From: Legionella sp. PC997
GTDB lineage: Bacteria; Pseudomonadota; Gammaproteobacteria; Legionellales; Legionellaceae
DNA: 64,000 nt
Assembly (NCBI RefSeq): GCF_014109825.1
Contig: NZ_CP059576.1
Location: 667,001 to 731,000 of the forward strand
Direction: 5' to 3'
Of this stretch, positions 43,266-50,790 are shown one piece after another. Below the pieces are notes generated by a model. The model saw only the letters and a program-made list of their open reading frames with translations. It ran no database searches and was not told the DNA's origin. A program made the translations under genes and the position numbers. Position 1 is the first letter of the stretch; each line of letters opens with the position of its first letter.

Positions 43266-43990
43266 TAGATCACCATGGCGTTATCAATCTGGCTAAATAG
43301 TTGATCTCGTATAAGCTTTAATCGCTGCCTGGTCATAATATTTCGATCAGGGGAGTCGATTGCTTCATTAAATGTAATTTTTTGTTGAAGCATGTTTGAC
43401 AGATCTAGGCCGAAGGTTTCTTCCTTTAAGTCAGGGATCTTGATTATCGCCGCTATTCTGTCTTTTGTTTCTTTGTATACCCTCATTTGCTCAAATGACC
43501 TTCCTTCACTCTCAATTTTTCCCCAATAGGGATTTAGCCATACAACAAAGCGAACATCTTGTGGAAATTGGTTCACCAGTTGAGAAAATCCGTGTGTTGT
43601 ATCCAGTAGTGCTTGACCACCGGTGATAACGGTATGGATGATGAGTTCATGCCCCAGTCCTTTTAACAAGGTCGGCACCTGGTTGGTGAGGAGGTAATGC
43701 GATAAAGGAACAAATGAGCTGGCACCATTATCAATAATCACATCATTTTGTGTGTTTGCAATTTTTTCAATTAAAGCGTCAAAGTGGCGTGGGTTTATTT
43801 CATCTCCATCCATAATATCCAGGCGTTCGACGTTAAGTGATTTAAAACCATGAAACGTGGCATTAATGGGATCGGTATCAAAACAAAGTGGTGGTTGTTC
43901 TTTGTAGAGTTTGTATTGAGCAGTGGTTGCTGAGACAAAGGATTTGCCTACACCACCTTTGCCTTGCATCGTAATATGTATTTTTGCCAT
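43265..43990 (-). CDS. traL: TraL-like ParA/MinD-type ATPase
   Basis: A 241-aa P-loop ATPase. The deviant Walker A motif is MQGKGGVGKSFVSATTAQY, typical of the ParA/MinD group; DVIIDNGASSFVPLSHYLL is the Walker B region, and FVVWLNPYWGKIESEGRSF lies later. Length equals RP4 TraL. In IncP plasmids it is encoded between traK and traM in the operon reading away from oriT, as here. A role in DNA processing or positioning the relaxosome is probable. The start overlaps the traK stop (TAATGG). Confidence 0.9.
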   Translation of the reverse strand: MAKIHITMQGKGGVGKSFVSATTAQYKLYKEQPPLCFDTDPINATFHGFKSLNVERLDIMDGDEINPRHFDALIEKIANTQNDVIIDNGASSFVPLSHYLLTNQVPTLLKGLGHELIIHTVITGGQALLDTTHGFSQLVNQFPQDVRFVVWLNPYWGKIESEGRSFEQMRVYKETKDRIAAIIKIPDLKEETFGLDLSNMLQQKITFNEAIDSPDRNIMTRQRLKLIRDQLFSQIDNAMVI

Positions 43991-44316
43991 TACAAGAGTT
44001 CCTTCGGGTTGGGTATTGGATTAAAAGTAAAACCTTTGATTTCATGTGTTGTTTTACTTTTGCCCTGTTTCTCATCCTTGGTGTTTTCCTGCGCTGACTT
44101 AATTAACTTAAGTACGTAATGTCTAAATGCTTTATAACCAAATGAAATATGACCTTCATCAGACAAAGTTTCCCAAACAGCTTTCATCGAACATCCCTTA
44201 TCAAGGGCTTCTTTAATGTCTTCTTGGAGTGCTATAAATTCAATCTTTGCACTGATTCGCCTGGCCTTTTTTTCTGACTGGCTCTGGATTACCCGTTCTG
44301 AAAGTGGTTTTTTCAT
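43990..44316 (-). CDS. traK: TraK oriT-binding protein of the ICE
   Basis: A 108-aa basic protein with KIEFIALQEDIKEALDKGCS, VWETLSDEGHISFGYKAFR, HYVLKLIKSA and ending FTFNPIPNPKELL. It is the counterpart of IncP TraK, which wraps oriT DNA, and is paralogous to the protein at 12350-12715. It lies on the nick side of oriT and reads away from it, followed by overlapping traL and traM. The 250 bp up to oriT contain the promoter region and several GGAAC/AAAAAGTTC repeats. Confidence 0.87.
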   Translation of the reverse strand: MKKPLSERVIQSQSEKKARRISAKIEFIALQEDIKEALDKGCSMKAVWETLSDEGHISFGYKAFRHYVLKLIKSAQENTKDEKQGKSKTTHEIKGFTFNPIPNPKELL

Positions 44317-44720
44317 TCTTCTTTGGCGTCACATTTTTTTATTTAAAAAGTCTAAATCATAATTCGGTTTGGAACAAGGGGAAAAGGAATTTTCTGGAAT
44401 TATTAGGAGCTTACTCGAATACATAAAGGGTTTTTTAGGTCCTTTAAAGGAACTTTTATGAATAATTTGGATTTATTTGGTCCCGTGGTCGAAAAAGTTC
44501 TATAAAAAGCGTTGCAAGTTCCAAAAAGTTCCTGCTATGATTCCAAAAAGAGATCTCAAAACGCAGGGCAAGATAGGTGAAGTTAGCTAACCAGCAAGCT
44601 GGCTACCAAACCTCACAAGTCTTATTCGCACCTTCGGTGCTCAACGAAAAAACTGTTTTTTGAGATTAAATCAATACCCAAAGGATTGCATAACCACTTA
44701 ATCAAGAGGTCAGCATCCTT
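44317..44720. other. Divergent oriT region between traK and traJ
   Basis: Holds the oriT at 44564-44646 and promoters for both tra operons. TTTAAAGGAACTTTTATGA at about 44443-44461 repeats, on the plus strand, the 19 bp that end the small element's traK (12699-12717), so an old traK-tail copy may be embedded here. AAAAAGTTC occurs twice near 44491 and 44521. No gene. Confidence 0.65.
44564..44646 (-). other. oriT: IncP/RP4-type origin of transfer (oriT) of the ICE
   Basis: On the minus strand it reads CGTTGAGCACCGAAGGTGCG, AATAAG, an imperfect repeat around AGCCAGCTTGCTGGTTAGCT, then CTTCACCTATCTTGCCCTG. These match the RP4 oriT order, including the nick region (predicted nick between 44569 and 44568). 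It lies between traK (minus) and traJ-traI (plus), exactly as in RP4. Confidence 0.92.
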
Positions 44721-45074
44721 ATGGACGAGAAACTTAAGACACCCACCAGAAAAAATGGTCGCCATCTTCGCGTACCTGTCTTGCCTTCTGAAGAAATTCA
44801 AATTAAATCGAATGCAGCCACTGCCGGTCTTTCAATTGCCGAGTACTTAAGACGGATAAGTCTCGGTTATCAAATTCAAAGTAGTATTGATAAAGATCAT
44901 ATACTGCAGCTAGCCAAAATTAATGGGGACTTAGGACGGCTTGGTGGACTGTTAAAACTATGGTTGACTCAGGATAAACGCGTCGCGCATTTTGACCTCC
45001 AAACAGTAAAAACATTATTAAACCGTATTCAAACTACCCAGGATGCAATGTTGGAAGTGGTGAAAAAACTATGA
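44721..45074 (+). CDS. traJ: TraJ-like relaxosome accessory protein
   Basis: A 117-aa DNA-binding protein of the IncP TraJ/MobC type. The basic start KTPTRKNGRHLRVPVLPSEE leads into a ribbon-helix-helix (IQIKSNAATAGLSIAEYLRR), and the C-terminal part is helical (AKINGDLGRLGGLLKLWLTQ). In RP4, TraJ binds the inverted repeat beside nic and recruits TraI. The stop overlaps the traI start (ATGA), so the two are translationally coupled. It begins 75 bp from oriT and reads away from it. Confidence 0.92.
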   Translation: MDEKLKTPTRKNGRHLRVPVLPSEEIQIKSNAATAGLSIAEYLRRISLGYQIQSSIDKDHILQLAKINGDLGRLGGLLKLWLTQDKRVAHFDLQTVKTLLNRIQTTQDAMLEVVKKL

Positions 45075-46939
45075 TTATTCGCCATATTCCTATGAAGAAG
45101 ACAAGACTTAGTAGTTTCTCTGGTCTTGTTAAATACCTGTGTAATCAGCAAAACAAACAGGAGCGAGTGGGTAAAGTCAGATTATCAAACTGTAATAGCC
45201 TGGATCCCATTTGGGCTGTTCAGGAGGTATTAGCAACTCAAGCTAAAAACCAAAGAGCCACTGGAGATAAAACCTACCATATGCTTATTTCTTTCGCTCC
45301 AGGAGAAAACCCTTCCCCTCAAGTTTTACGTGAAATTGAGGATAGAGTGGCATTGTCGATTCGACTTAAAGAACACCAAAGAATCTCAGTTGTTCATCAT
45401 GACACAGACAATCTTCATATTCATGTTGCGATTAATAAAATTCACCCTCAAACCTTTAATATGATTGAACCTTACAGGGCTTATAAGACCTTTGCTGAAG
45501 TTGCATCCCAGCTCGAAATTGAATTAGGTCTTCAAATAACTAATCATCAAACTCGGAAAAACCGTTCGGAAAATCTTGCAGACGATATGGAGCGCCATTC
45601 AGGTATTGAAAGCTTGATTAATTGGATGAAGCGTCACTGTAAAGAAAAAATAGAGGCAGTTAGAAGCTGGAAAGAGATTCATAGTATTTTGGCAGAACAT
45701 GGGTTGATGATCCGTGTTAAAGCCAATGGTTTTGTTTTCTGCAATGTCCAAGGACTCACCGTTAAAGCAAGTTCAATTTCCAGAAGCTTTTCTAAAAAAA
45801 ATCTCGAATCCAAGCTAGGTTCTTTCATAGCATCCTACTCAGAAGGCGATGCACCTGAGTCTAATGTTTACCGTTATGAACCATTAAATAAAAAGGTACT
45901 TGGCTCTGAGCTCTATGCCACATATAAGCATGAAAAATCACACAATAAACACATTATTTCAGACAAACTTAAAAACTTGCGAGAGGCCAGAGCCAAACTT
46001 ATTGAAAAGGCTAAAAAGCGAGGTCGAATTAAAAGAGCGGCTTTGAAATTAATGAACCTTTCTAAAATACAGGAAAAATTTCTATATAGTCACATCAACA
46101 AAACGTTACTTAATGAGATTGATAGCATAAGAAAAAATTATGCCAAAGAACGAAGCAAGTTATTAGATTCCCACCGGAACAAAATCTGGGCTGATTGGTT
46201 GAAACAAAAAGCACAAGAGGGCGATCAGGAGGCCTTAGTGGCAATGCGTTATCGTAATCGTAAAAATAATCATGATTACACCATTTCAGGTAAAGACTCA
46301 GTTTCTACTATTTTCAATTTTAGAAAAATCGACTCTGTTACCAAAGAAGGCACTGAGATTTATAAGAAAGATAAGAGTGTTATTAGGGATAATGGAAAGG
46401 AAATTTTCATTTCTAAAGGTGGTTCTATTTCGGCTCTTAAAAGAGCGTTGGATATGGCGCGGCAGCGTTATGGGGACTGCATTTGTGTGAACGGGTCTCC
46501 ACTATTTAAAAAGATTATTTTGCAAATTGTCATTCAATACCAAATGCCGATCACTTTTGCTGATTTGGATTTGGAAAATCAACGTCAAAAACTAAACTTT
46601 GAGCAGGAGAAATCTCATGAACAATCAAGATCAAGTGGACAAAACCATCGAGGAAGAACTTCAGGAGGCTATGAGACTATTGGAGCAGCCAATGAAAATA
46701 GAAAGAGCCGAGGCACAAAGCCCAACACTTTCAGCATTAGACAAGGCTCGCCAGCCAAAGATCACAACGGCTTGCGAAACTTGTCCCAATGCGATCTGGT
46801 TCAGTTCACCAGAAGAGGTCAAGTGCTATTGCAGGATGATGCACATGATCACCTGGAGCGGCAAGGATTCAAACCTGATAACCATGTGCGACGGGAAGTT
46901 TCTCGATTAAAGAAGAATAGGAAGGGTTATAAGAATTGA
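45071..46939 (+). CDS. traI: TraI relaxase, MOBP (IncP) type
   Basis: A 622-aa DNA-nicking enzyme. It aligns closely with RP4 TraI over the first ~190 residues: Tyr22 in FSGLVKYLCNQQNK, Ser74 in YHMLISFAPGENP, and His109, His116 and His118 in VVHHDTDNLHIHVAINKIHP, followed by DDMERHSGIESLINWMK. These are the residues for cleavage, DNA contact and metal binding. The C-terminal ~120 residues overlap another gene in a second frame and end with GLRNLSQCDLVQFTRRGQVL. It should nick the ICE oriT and, given near identity, probably also the oriT at 11925-12007. Shorter than RP4 TraI (732 aa). Confidence 0.96.
   Translation: MIIRHIPMKKTRLSSFSGLVKYLCNQQNKQERVGKVRLSNCNSLDPIWAVQEVLATQAKNQRATGDKTYHMLISFAPGENPSPQVLREIEDRVALSIRLKEHQRISVVHHDTDNLHIHVAINKIHPQTFNMIEPYRAYKTFAEVASQLEIELGLQITNHQTRKNRSENLADDMERHSGIESLINWMKRHCKEKIEAVRSWKEIHSILAEHGLMIRVKANGFVFCNVQGLTVKASSISRSFSKKNLESKLGSFIASYSEGDAPESNVYRYEPLNKKVLGSELYATYKHEKSHNKHIISDKLKNLREARAKLIEKAKKRGRIKRAALKLMNLSKIQEKFLYSHINKTLLNEIDSIRKNYAKERSKLLDSHRNKIWADWLKQKAQEGDQEALVAMRYRNRKNNHDYTISGKDSVSTIFNFRKIDSVTKEGTEIYKKDKSVIRDNGKEIFISKGGSISALKRALDMARQRYGDCICVNGSPLFKKIILQIVIQYQMPITFADLDLENQRQKLNFEQEKSHEQSRSSGQNHRGRTSGGYETIGAANENRKSRGTKPNTFSIRQGSPAKDHNGLRNLSQCDLVQFTRRGQVLLQDDAHDHLERQGFKPDNHVRREVSRLKKNRKGYKN
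46617..46910 (+). CDS. Protein nested in traI in another frame (TraH-like position)
   Basis: A 97-aa acidic, Cys-rich protein read entirely inside the 3' end of traI in another frame. It starts MNNQDQVDKTIEEELQEAMR after AGGAGA at ideal distance. The C-terminal half has ACETCPNAIWFSSPEEVKCY followed by a Cys, and ends ITWSGKDSNLITMCDGKFLD, giving five Cys that could bind metal. RP4 also encodes the small acidic relaxosome protein TraH within traI, so position and charge fit, but I see no clear sequence match with TraH. The good ribosome site and organised Cys pattern argue that it is real. Confidence 0.65.
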   Translation: MNNQDQVDKTIEEELQEAMRLLEQPMKIERAEAQSPTLSALDKARQPKITTACETCPNAIWFSSPEEVKCYCRMMHMITWSGKDSNLITMCDGKFLD

Positions 46940-47105
46940 AATCTCTCTGAGACTTCAAACCAACAATTTCCTTACTATTTTGTTAGGCTCTATTGAAAAT
47001 TGTTTATATGTTTTTATTGTCGTCTCTGTGTCGTGCTACTGTCGTGGTTGACAAACCTTACATTGATACAATAAAAGCTTATTTATTAACCAGTGAGGTA
47101 AGGCA

Positions 47106-47789
47106 ATGACAAATGAACAAAATAATGGCACATACGGTCCTATACCAGCAAAATATCTTGCTTTCTACATTGTACTGTACCGCAAACAGAGAGGATGGAC
47201 GCAAGAAACCGTGGCAGAACTCACGAAACTTAATGTGAGGACGATTCAGCGAGTTGAAAATGGTAAAGGTTCGAGTCCGGATGTGAGAAGAGCTCTGGCC
47301 AGTGTTTTTGGGCTTGAAGATATTGATATATTTAACAGACCCTTTCAACATCCCGATGAAGTAGCTCTAAGAGAAGAGTATGAGCGGCTAGAAAAAGAAA
47401 CTATCACACTCTCTGTCAAGAAAGTCACATGCGGCAAGCAGCTTCGAGAAATGGCTGAAGAGGCACAAGCACATCAGTTTGAAGCAAGAGAAGGTCTTTC
47501 AAAGGAGTCTGAACACTGTTTTGCTGAGCTTCAAGATTATCTTCAGGATTGTGACGGGATATATCAGGAAATGACAGCAGTACAGAAATTGGAAATCAAT
47601 GAAGAACTTCAGAGTATGCTTGAACGGTTTAAAAATGCAGGAGTGAGTCTTGGTATTGCCGTTGGAAGTCTTAAAATGGGGGATGATAAAGATCCTTTTT
47701 CCATAAGAAGCAATTGTTATATTGCTGCACCCAATGACAGCTTTCCAGAAAAAATTATGTTAAATAAAAGTGTACGTATGAGTATGTAA
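47106..47789 (+). CDS. XRE-type transcriptional regulator
   Basis: A 227-aa protein. Residues about 15-70 form a Cro/cI helix-turn-helix (YIVLYRKQRGWTQETVAELT, NVRTIQRVENGKGSSPDVRR). The rest is mainly a coiled-coil helix (about 85-185) and a short beta ending; the sensing function is unknown. AGGTAAGG lies before the ATG. It sits between traI and convergent traC, and could regulate tra/trb or cargo transcription. The upstream 165-bp gap contains TTGACAAACC near 47048, a possible -35 box. Confidence 0.85.
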   Translation: MTNEQNNGTYGPIPAKYLAFYIVLYRKQRGWTQETVAELTKLNVRTIQRVENGKGSSPDVRRALASVFGLEDIDIFNRPFQHPDEVALREEYERLEKETITLSVKKVTCGKQLREMAEEAQAHQFEAREGLSKESEHCFAELQDYLQDCDGIYQEMTAVQKLEINEELQSMLERFKNAGVSLGIAVGSLKMGDDKDPFSIRSNCYIAAPNDSFPEKIMLNKSVRMSM

Positions 47790-47868
47790 TCCATTGAGAA
47801 GTGTCTTACGTTTAACCCAGGTCGGATGATTATAATACATATAATATGAATTGAATTAGTTTTGACTT

Positions 47869-47895
47869 AATGGCGATCATCGAATGATCGCCATT
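47869..47895. terminator. Palindrome between convergent genes
   Basis: AATGGCGATCAT-CGA-ATGATCGCCATT is a perfect 12-bp stem with a 3-base loop, ending 11 bp from the traC stop and 80 bp after the regulator stop. It is symmetric and lacks a long T run. It could terminate in both directions. The sequence before it (47851-47871) repeats 5530-5550. Confidence 0.65.
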
Positions 47896-47905
47896 GAAAT
47901 TGAAT

Positions 47906-50092
47906 TTATGTGATACGAACCACATTCGACTTTTGCGTTAATTGCAGGCGACTGTTTTGCTTAGCAACACTATCAATTTTTGATTTTAACTGCCGTTTCA
48001 CTCCCGCAATTCCCAGCTGACTTTTGTTAGCCAGATCATTAAAATCGCTAAACTGTCGAGGGTTTGATAACTGCTCTCCAGGAGCAAAAGTCGGTAGAAT
48101 CATGAAACCATTAACTGAATTTGCCGCTTCACTACCTTTTTCTTTTCCAGGATTGATGCCCTTTGTTAACTCAAGATGTTTGTCATCATCTGAAGCCACA
48201 ATAATTGGTGTATTGGGAAATTTATCACGTAAAGCTTTAGCGACTGGCTTGAGGTTACCGGAATCAAAGGCGGAGACGATAGCTGGTAATTTGGTTGCAT
48301 CTTTTATAGTTGCAGCAGTAGCGTAACCCTCCGTAATTACAATAACAGGTGTTTCTGCTAGTTTTTCGAGACCACCCAATACATGAAAACATCCCTCTTT
48401 TTTTGAGTCTTTCGCAAAGCGTTTGGCTCCATCTTCAGAAATGTACTGAATAGTCCAAAGAGTTCCTTCGCAATCTGTTGCAGGGATGCAGGTTAGTCGT
48501 TTCTCACTATCTGTATATACTCCGTAATGATTCAGGATACCCTTAGCCTGCATATAAGGCGTGGGTTCCACAACCTCTGTCATCAGGGATAATTTTTGCT
48601 TGAGTTTTAATGCAGTACTTTTTTGTTTGGATTCCAGCTCACGTTGGCGAATTTGTTGATGTTCAAGCGCTTCTGCCTTAAGCGTTGACTTCTGTTCGTC
48701 AGTTAAAATGTAGCCTTTGCATTTCCAGTTAAGCTCAGTACCAGTTCGGTTGTTTTTAATATATCCTGCTGGGATACCGTCTAAATGGGCTACATAAAAT
48801 CCTGCTTTCTCACTATTTTTATCACCCTCAGTGGAAATACGATGTGGTTTACCATCCATAATCGGATGCTCACCTGAAACGATAGCGCCAAGGCTTATCA
48901 ATGCCGCTTTAAATTCGTCCTCAGGGATAAGCGCTTTTTCCTGAGTTAATACCTGATGCTCAGGAAGCCAGGCTTTGATTTTCTCAACAGAAACGCCAGG
49001 GTTTGCATACCAACATTTTTGTACTTTATCCCAGGCAATACCTGGTGTTCCATCAGGGAGTTTTCCTATAGTGGATTTGGCAATTTCTTTTTGTTGGAAG
49101 GGGATGCTTAGCCAGACCTTTTCGGAACGGATGTTTTCAGACGCCATAACGACTTCCTCTTTGAGTTTATCATCCTTGATTTCAACAAGTTCTCCCAGAT
49201 TAATGTTTTGGGTTTGCTCTAAAGCACATAAGTGATTCACTATTTTCTCTGCATCTGCGGATGCCCTGAATATTTCTAAAGGATCGTCTTCTAAAACTCG
49301 TATCCATGATTTGATATATGCAGTGTGTTGAGAAGGGTCATGGCCTATACCCAGTTCGGCACCTAACAGCATGCTTGCAATTTCTGCTCTTAATTCTTCT
49401 TTGGCATAAGCATCTGAACCAAAGGGATGGCCTAAATCTCTATCCAATCTTGAGGGATGACCGCTCCAATGCCCTAGTTCATGTAGGGCAGTAGTATAGT
49501 AGTTGGCCGCAGATTTAAATTGCTCTTTAGGGGGAAGATGAATGCTATCAGTCGATAATCTATAAAAAGCTTTGTCTGCTTCTGAGTGAACAATTTTAGC
49601 ACCAGAGTTATGTAGTAGTTTTTCAGCTTTTTCCATTAAGGACCAATCTGGCTCTTTTGTAATGAGTTCTGGCATATTATCAATTTGCGAGGCATGAAAT
49701 ACCGTTGCATAAAACACTTTGGGTCGTTCAAGATTCACCTGCACTTTTAATGGATTACCCTGTTCATCAAGAACAGGTTTACCAGTATCATCATGTTTGG
49801 TTTGTTCTTCATGAAATTTCCAATATTGGATTGTGGTGCCTTTTTCTCCCTTGCGAACTTGTGCATCCATACTTTGTGCTTGTTTGTAGGTTAACCAACG
49901 ATTGTCATCACTTTGATTCACCATTAAATACAAAGCATTGATCCCTCGATAACGCTTCCCGGTGACTGGATTATATGGAATTTGACCATTGCCAACACCT
50001 GGCTCCCATGGTTTTAACCAGGGAGCGGTTCCTGCTTTCAGGCTTTCAATAATTTGATTGGCAACGACTTCATGGTAAGGCATTTTAGTCAT
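47906..50092 (-). CDS. traC: TraC-like primase/antirestriction protein (ArdC + TOPRIM)
   Basis: A 728-aa protein. Residues about 1-130 are an ArdC-type single-strand DNA-binding domain (YHEVVANQIIESLKAGTAPW, GKRYRGINALYLMV). A zincin-like segment follows with ALHELGHWSGHPSRLDRDLG (HExxH-like). A short repeated module (KVWLSIPFQQKEIAK, VQKCWYANPGVSVEKIKAWL) is next. The C-terminal third holds a TOPRIM domain (VIVITEGYATAATIKDAT, TPIIVASDDDKHLELTKGIN). The layout matches IncP TraC, which is transferred with the DNA to protect or prime it. ATG 50092 follows GGAGG at seven bases, so the 12-residue longer start is rejected. Confidence 0.9.
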   Translation of the reverse strand: MTKMPYHEVVANQIIESLKAGTAPWLKPWEPGVGNGQIPYNPVTGKRYRGINALYLMVNQSDDNRWLTYKQAQSMDAQVRKGEKGTTIQYWKFHEEQTKHDDTGKPVLDEQGNPLKVQVNLERPKVFYATVFHASQIDNMPELITKEPDWSLMEKAEKLLHNSGAKIVHSEADKAFYRLSTDSIHLPPKEQFKSAANYYTTALHELGHWSGHPSRLDRDLGHPFGSDAYAKEELRAEIASMLLGAELGIGHDPSQHTAYIKSWIRVLEDDPLEIFRASADAEKIVNHLCALEQTQNINLGELVEIKDDKLKEEVVMASENIRSEKVWLSIPFQQKEIAKSTIGKLPDGTPGIAWDKVQKCWYANPGVSVEKIKAWLPEHQVLTQEKALIPEDEFKAALISLGAIVSGEHPIMDGKPHRISTEGDKNSEKAGFYVAHLDGIPAGYIKNNRTGTELNWKCKGYILTDEQKSTLKAEALEHQQIRQRELESKQKSTALKLKQKLSLMTEVVEPTPYMQAKGILNHYGVYTDSEKRLTCIPATDCEGTLWTIQYISEDGAKRFAKDSKKEGCFHVLGGLEKLAETPVIVITEGYATAATIKDATKLPAIVSAFDSGNLKPVAKALRDKFPNTPIIVASDDDKHLELTKGINPGKEKGSEAANSVNGFMILPTFAPGEQLSNPRQFSDFNDLANKSQLGIAGVKRQLKSKIDSVAKQNSRLQLTQKSNVVRIT

Positions 50093-50249
50093 AAATAGCC
50101 TCCATCGCATCTTCTTCATTGAGTGCATCTTCTACAAATGCTCCCATGATGTCCGCTTCTATCGGACTGACTTCAAGAAGAAATCCAGGGATTACTAAAT
50201 CCTCAAATTTTTCTGCAATCACGTCCATTAACTCGGTTTCATGATTCAT
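50085..50249 (-). CDS. Small acidic protein between traF and traC
   Basis: A 54-aa frame (MNHETELMDVIAEKFEDLVI, then EVSPIEADIMGAFVEDALNE, EDAMEAIYD) with strongly acidic composition. Its start overlaps the traF end by 11 bp, and its stop overlaps the traC start by 8 bp. It contains the ribosome site of traC, so at least it acts as a coupling leader. The lack of any gap and the good acidic helix pattern suggest a real gene. Not recognised. Confidence 0.6.
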   Translation of the reverse strand: MNHETELMDVIAEKFEDLVIPGFLLEVSPIEADIMGAFVEDALNEEDAMEAIYD

Positions 50250-50790
50250 GTGGTTCTCTCCGTTTATTAATTACCCATATGGGTGTGATCATTCCTTTGA
50301 GTTGTCCTGTGTGAACAAGACCATAATATCGACCATCAAATGACCATTCGCTTTGACTGGTCATAGTCATCACTTCATCGTTTTGGAGTTGGTAATTCAT
50401 TACTTGCCATTGAGGTAAGGAGCGCTTCATCCCATCCCGTGGTTTTGGTTTTGAGTAGGGGGTTAGTATTTGATTAACAAAAACCCCTTTATTGGTCACC
50501 GAGAGGATATCGCCAGATACAGCCACTACTTTTTTCATTAAATAACCATATCCATCACAGAAAAGACCATGGTCTATATAACCTCTATCTTTTGCTAACC
50601 TAAACGATTTCCTGCTATCAGGACAAAAAATCACATAAGCATTTTTGATAGGTGCTTCGCCGGTGATACGATATAAACCTATTGGAATGGATTCAGTCAG
50701 ATTTATCCTAAAACCCATAGTATGAAATAGTACGCATAAAACAATAAGGCTTATCAAAAACATAGAGGTAAAGATTGACAGTTTTTTCAT
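50239..50790 (-). CDS. traF: TraF conjugation peptidase (S26 type)
   Basis: A 183-aa inner-membrane serine peptidase related to signal peptidases. One membrane helix (about 5-25) precedes the catalytic Ser region FRINLTESIPIGLYRIT, where Ser precedes Ile-Pro; the Lys is in YGYLMKKVVAVSGDILSV. In RP4, TraF cuts and circularises the TrbC pilin, and both key segments are present here. Its start overlaps the traG stop (ATGA). Size equals RP4 TraF. Confidence 0.93.
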   Translation of the reverse strand: MKKLSIFTSMFLISLIVLCVLFHTMGFRINLTESIPIGLYRITGEAPIKNAYVIFCPDSRKSFRLAKDRGYIDHGLFCDGYGYLMKKVVAVSGDILSVTNKGVFVNQILTPYSKPKPRDGMKRSLPQWQVMNYQLQNDEVMTMTSQSEWSFDGRYYGLVHTGQLKGMITPIWVINKRREPHES

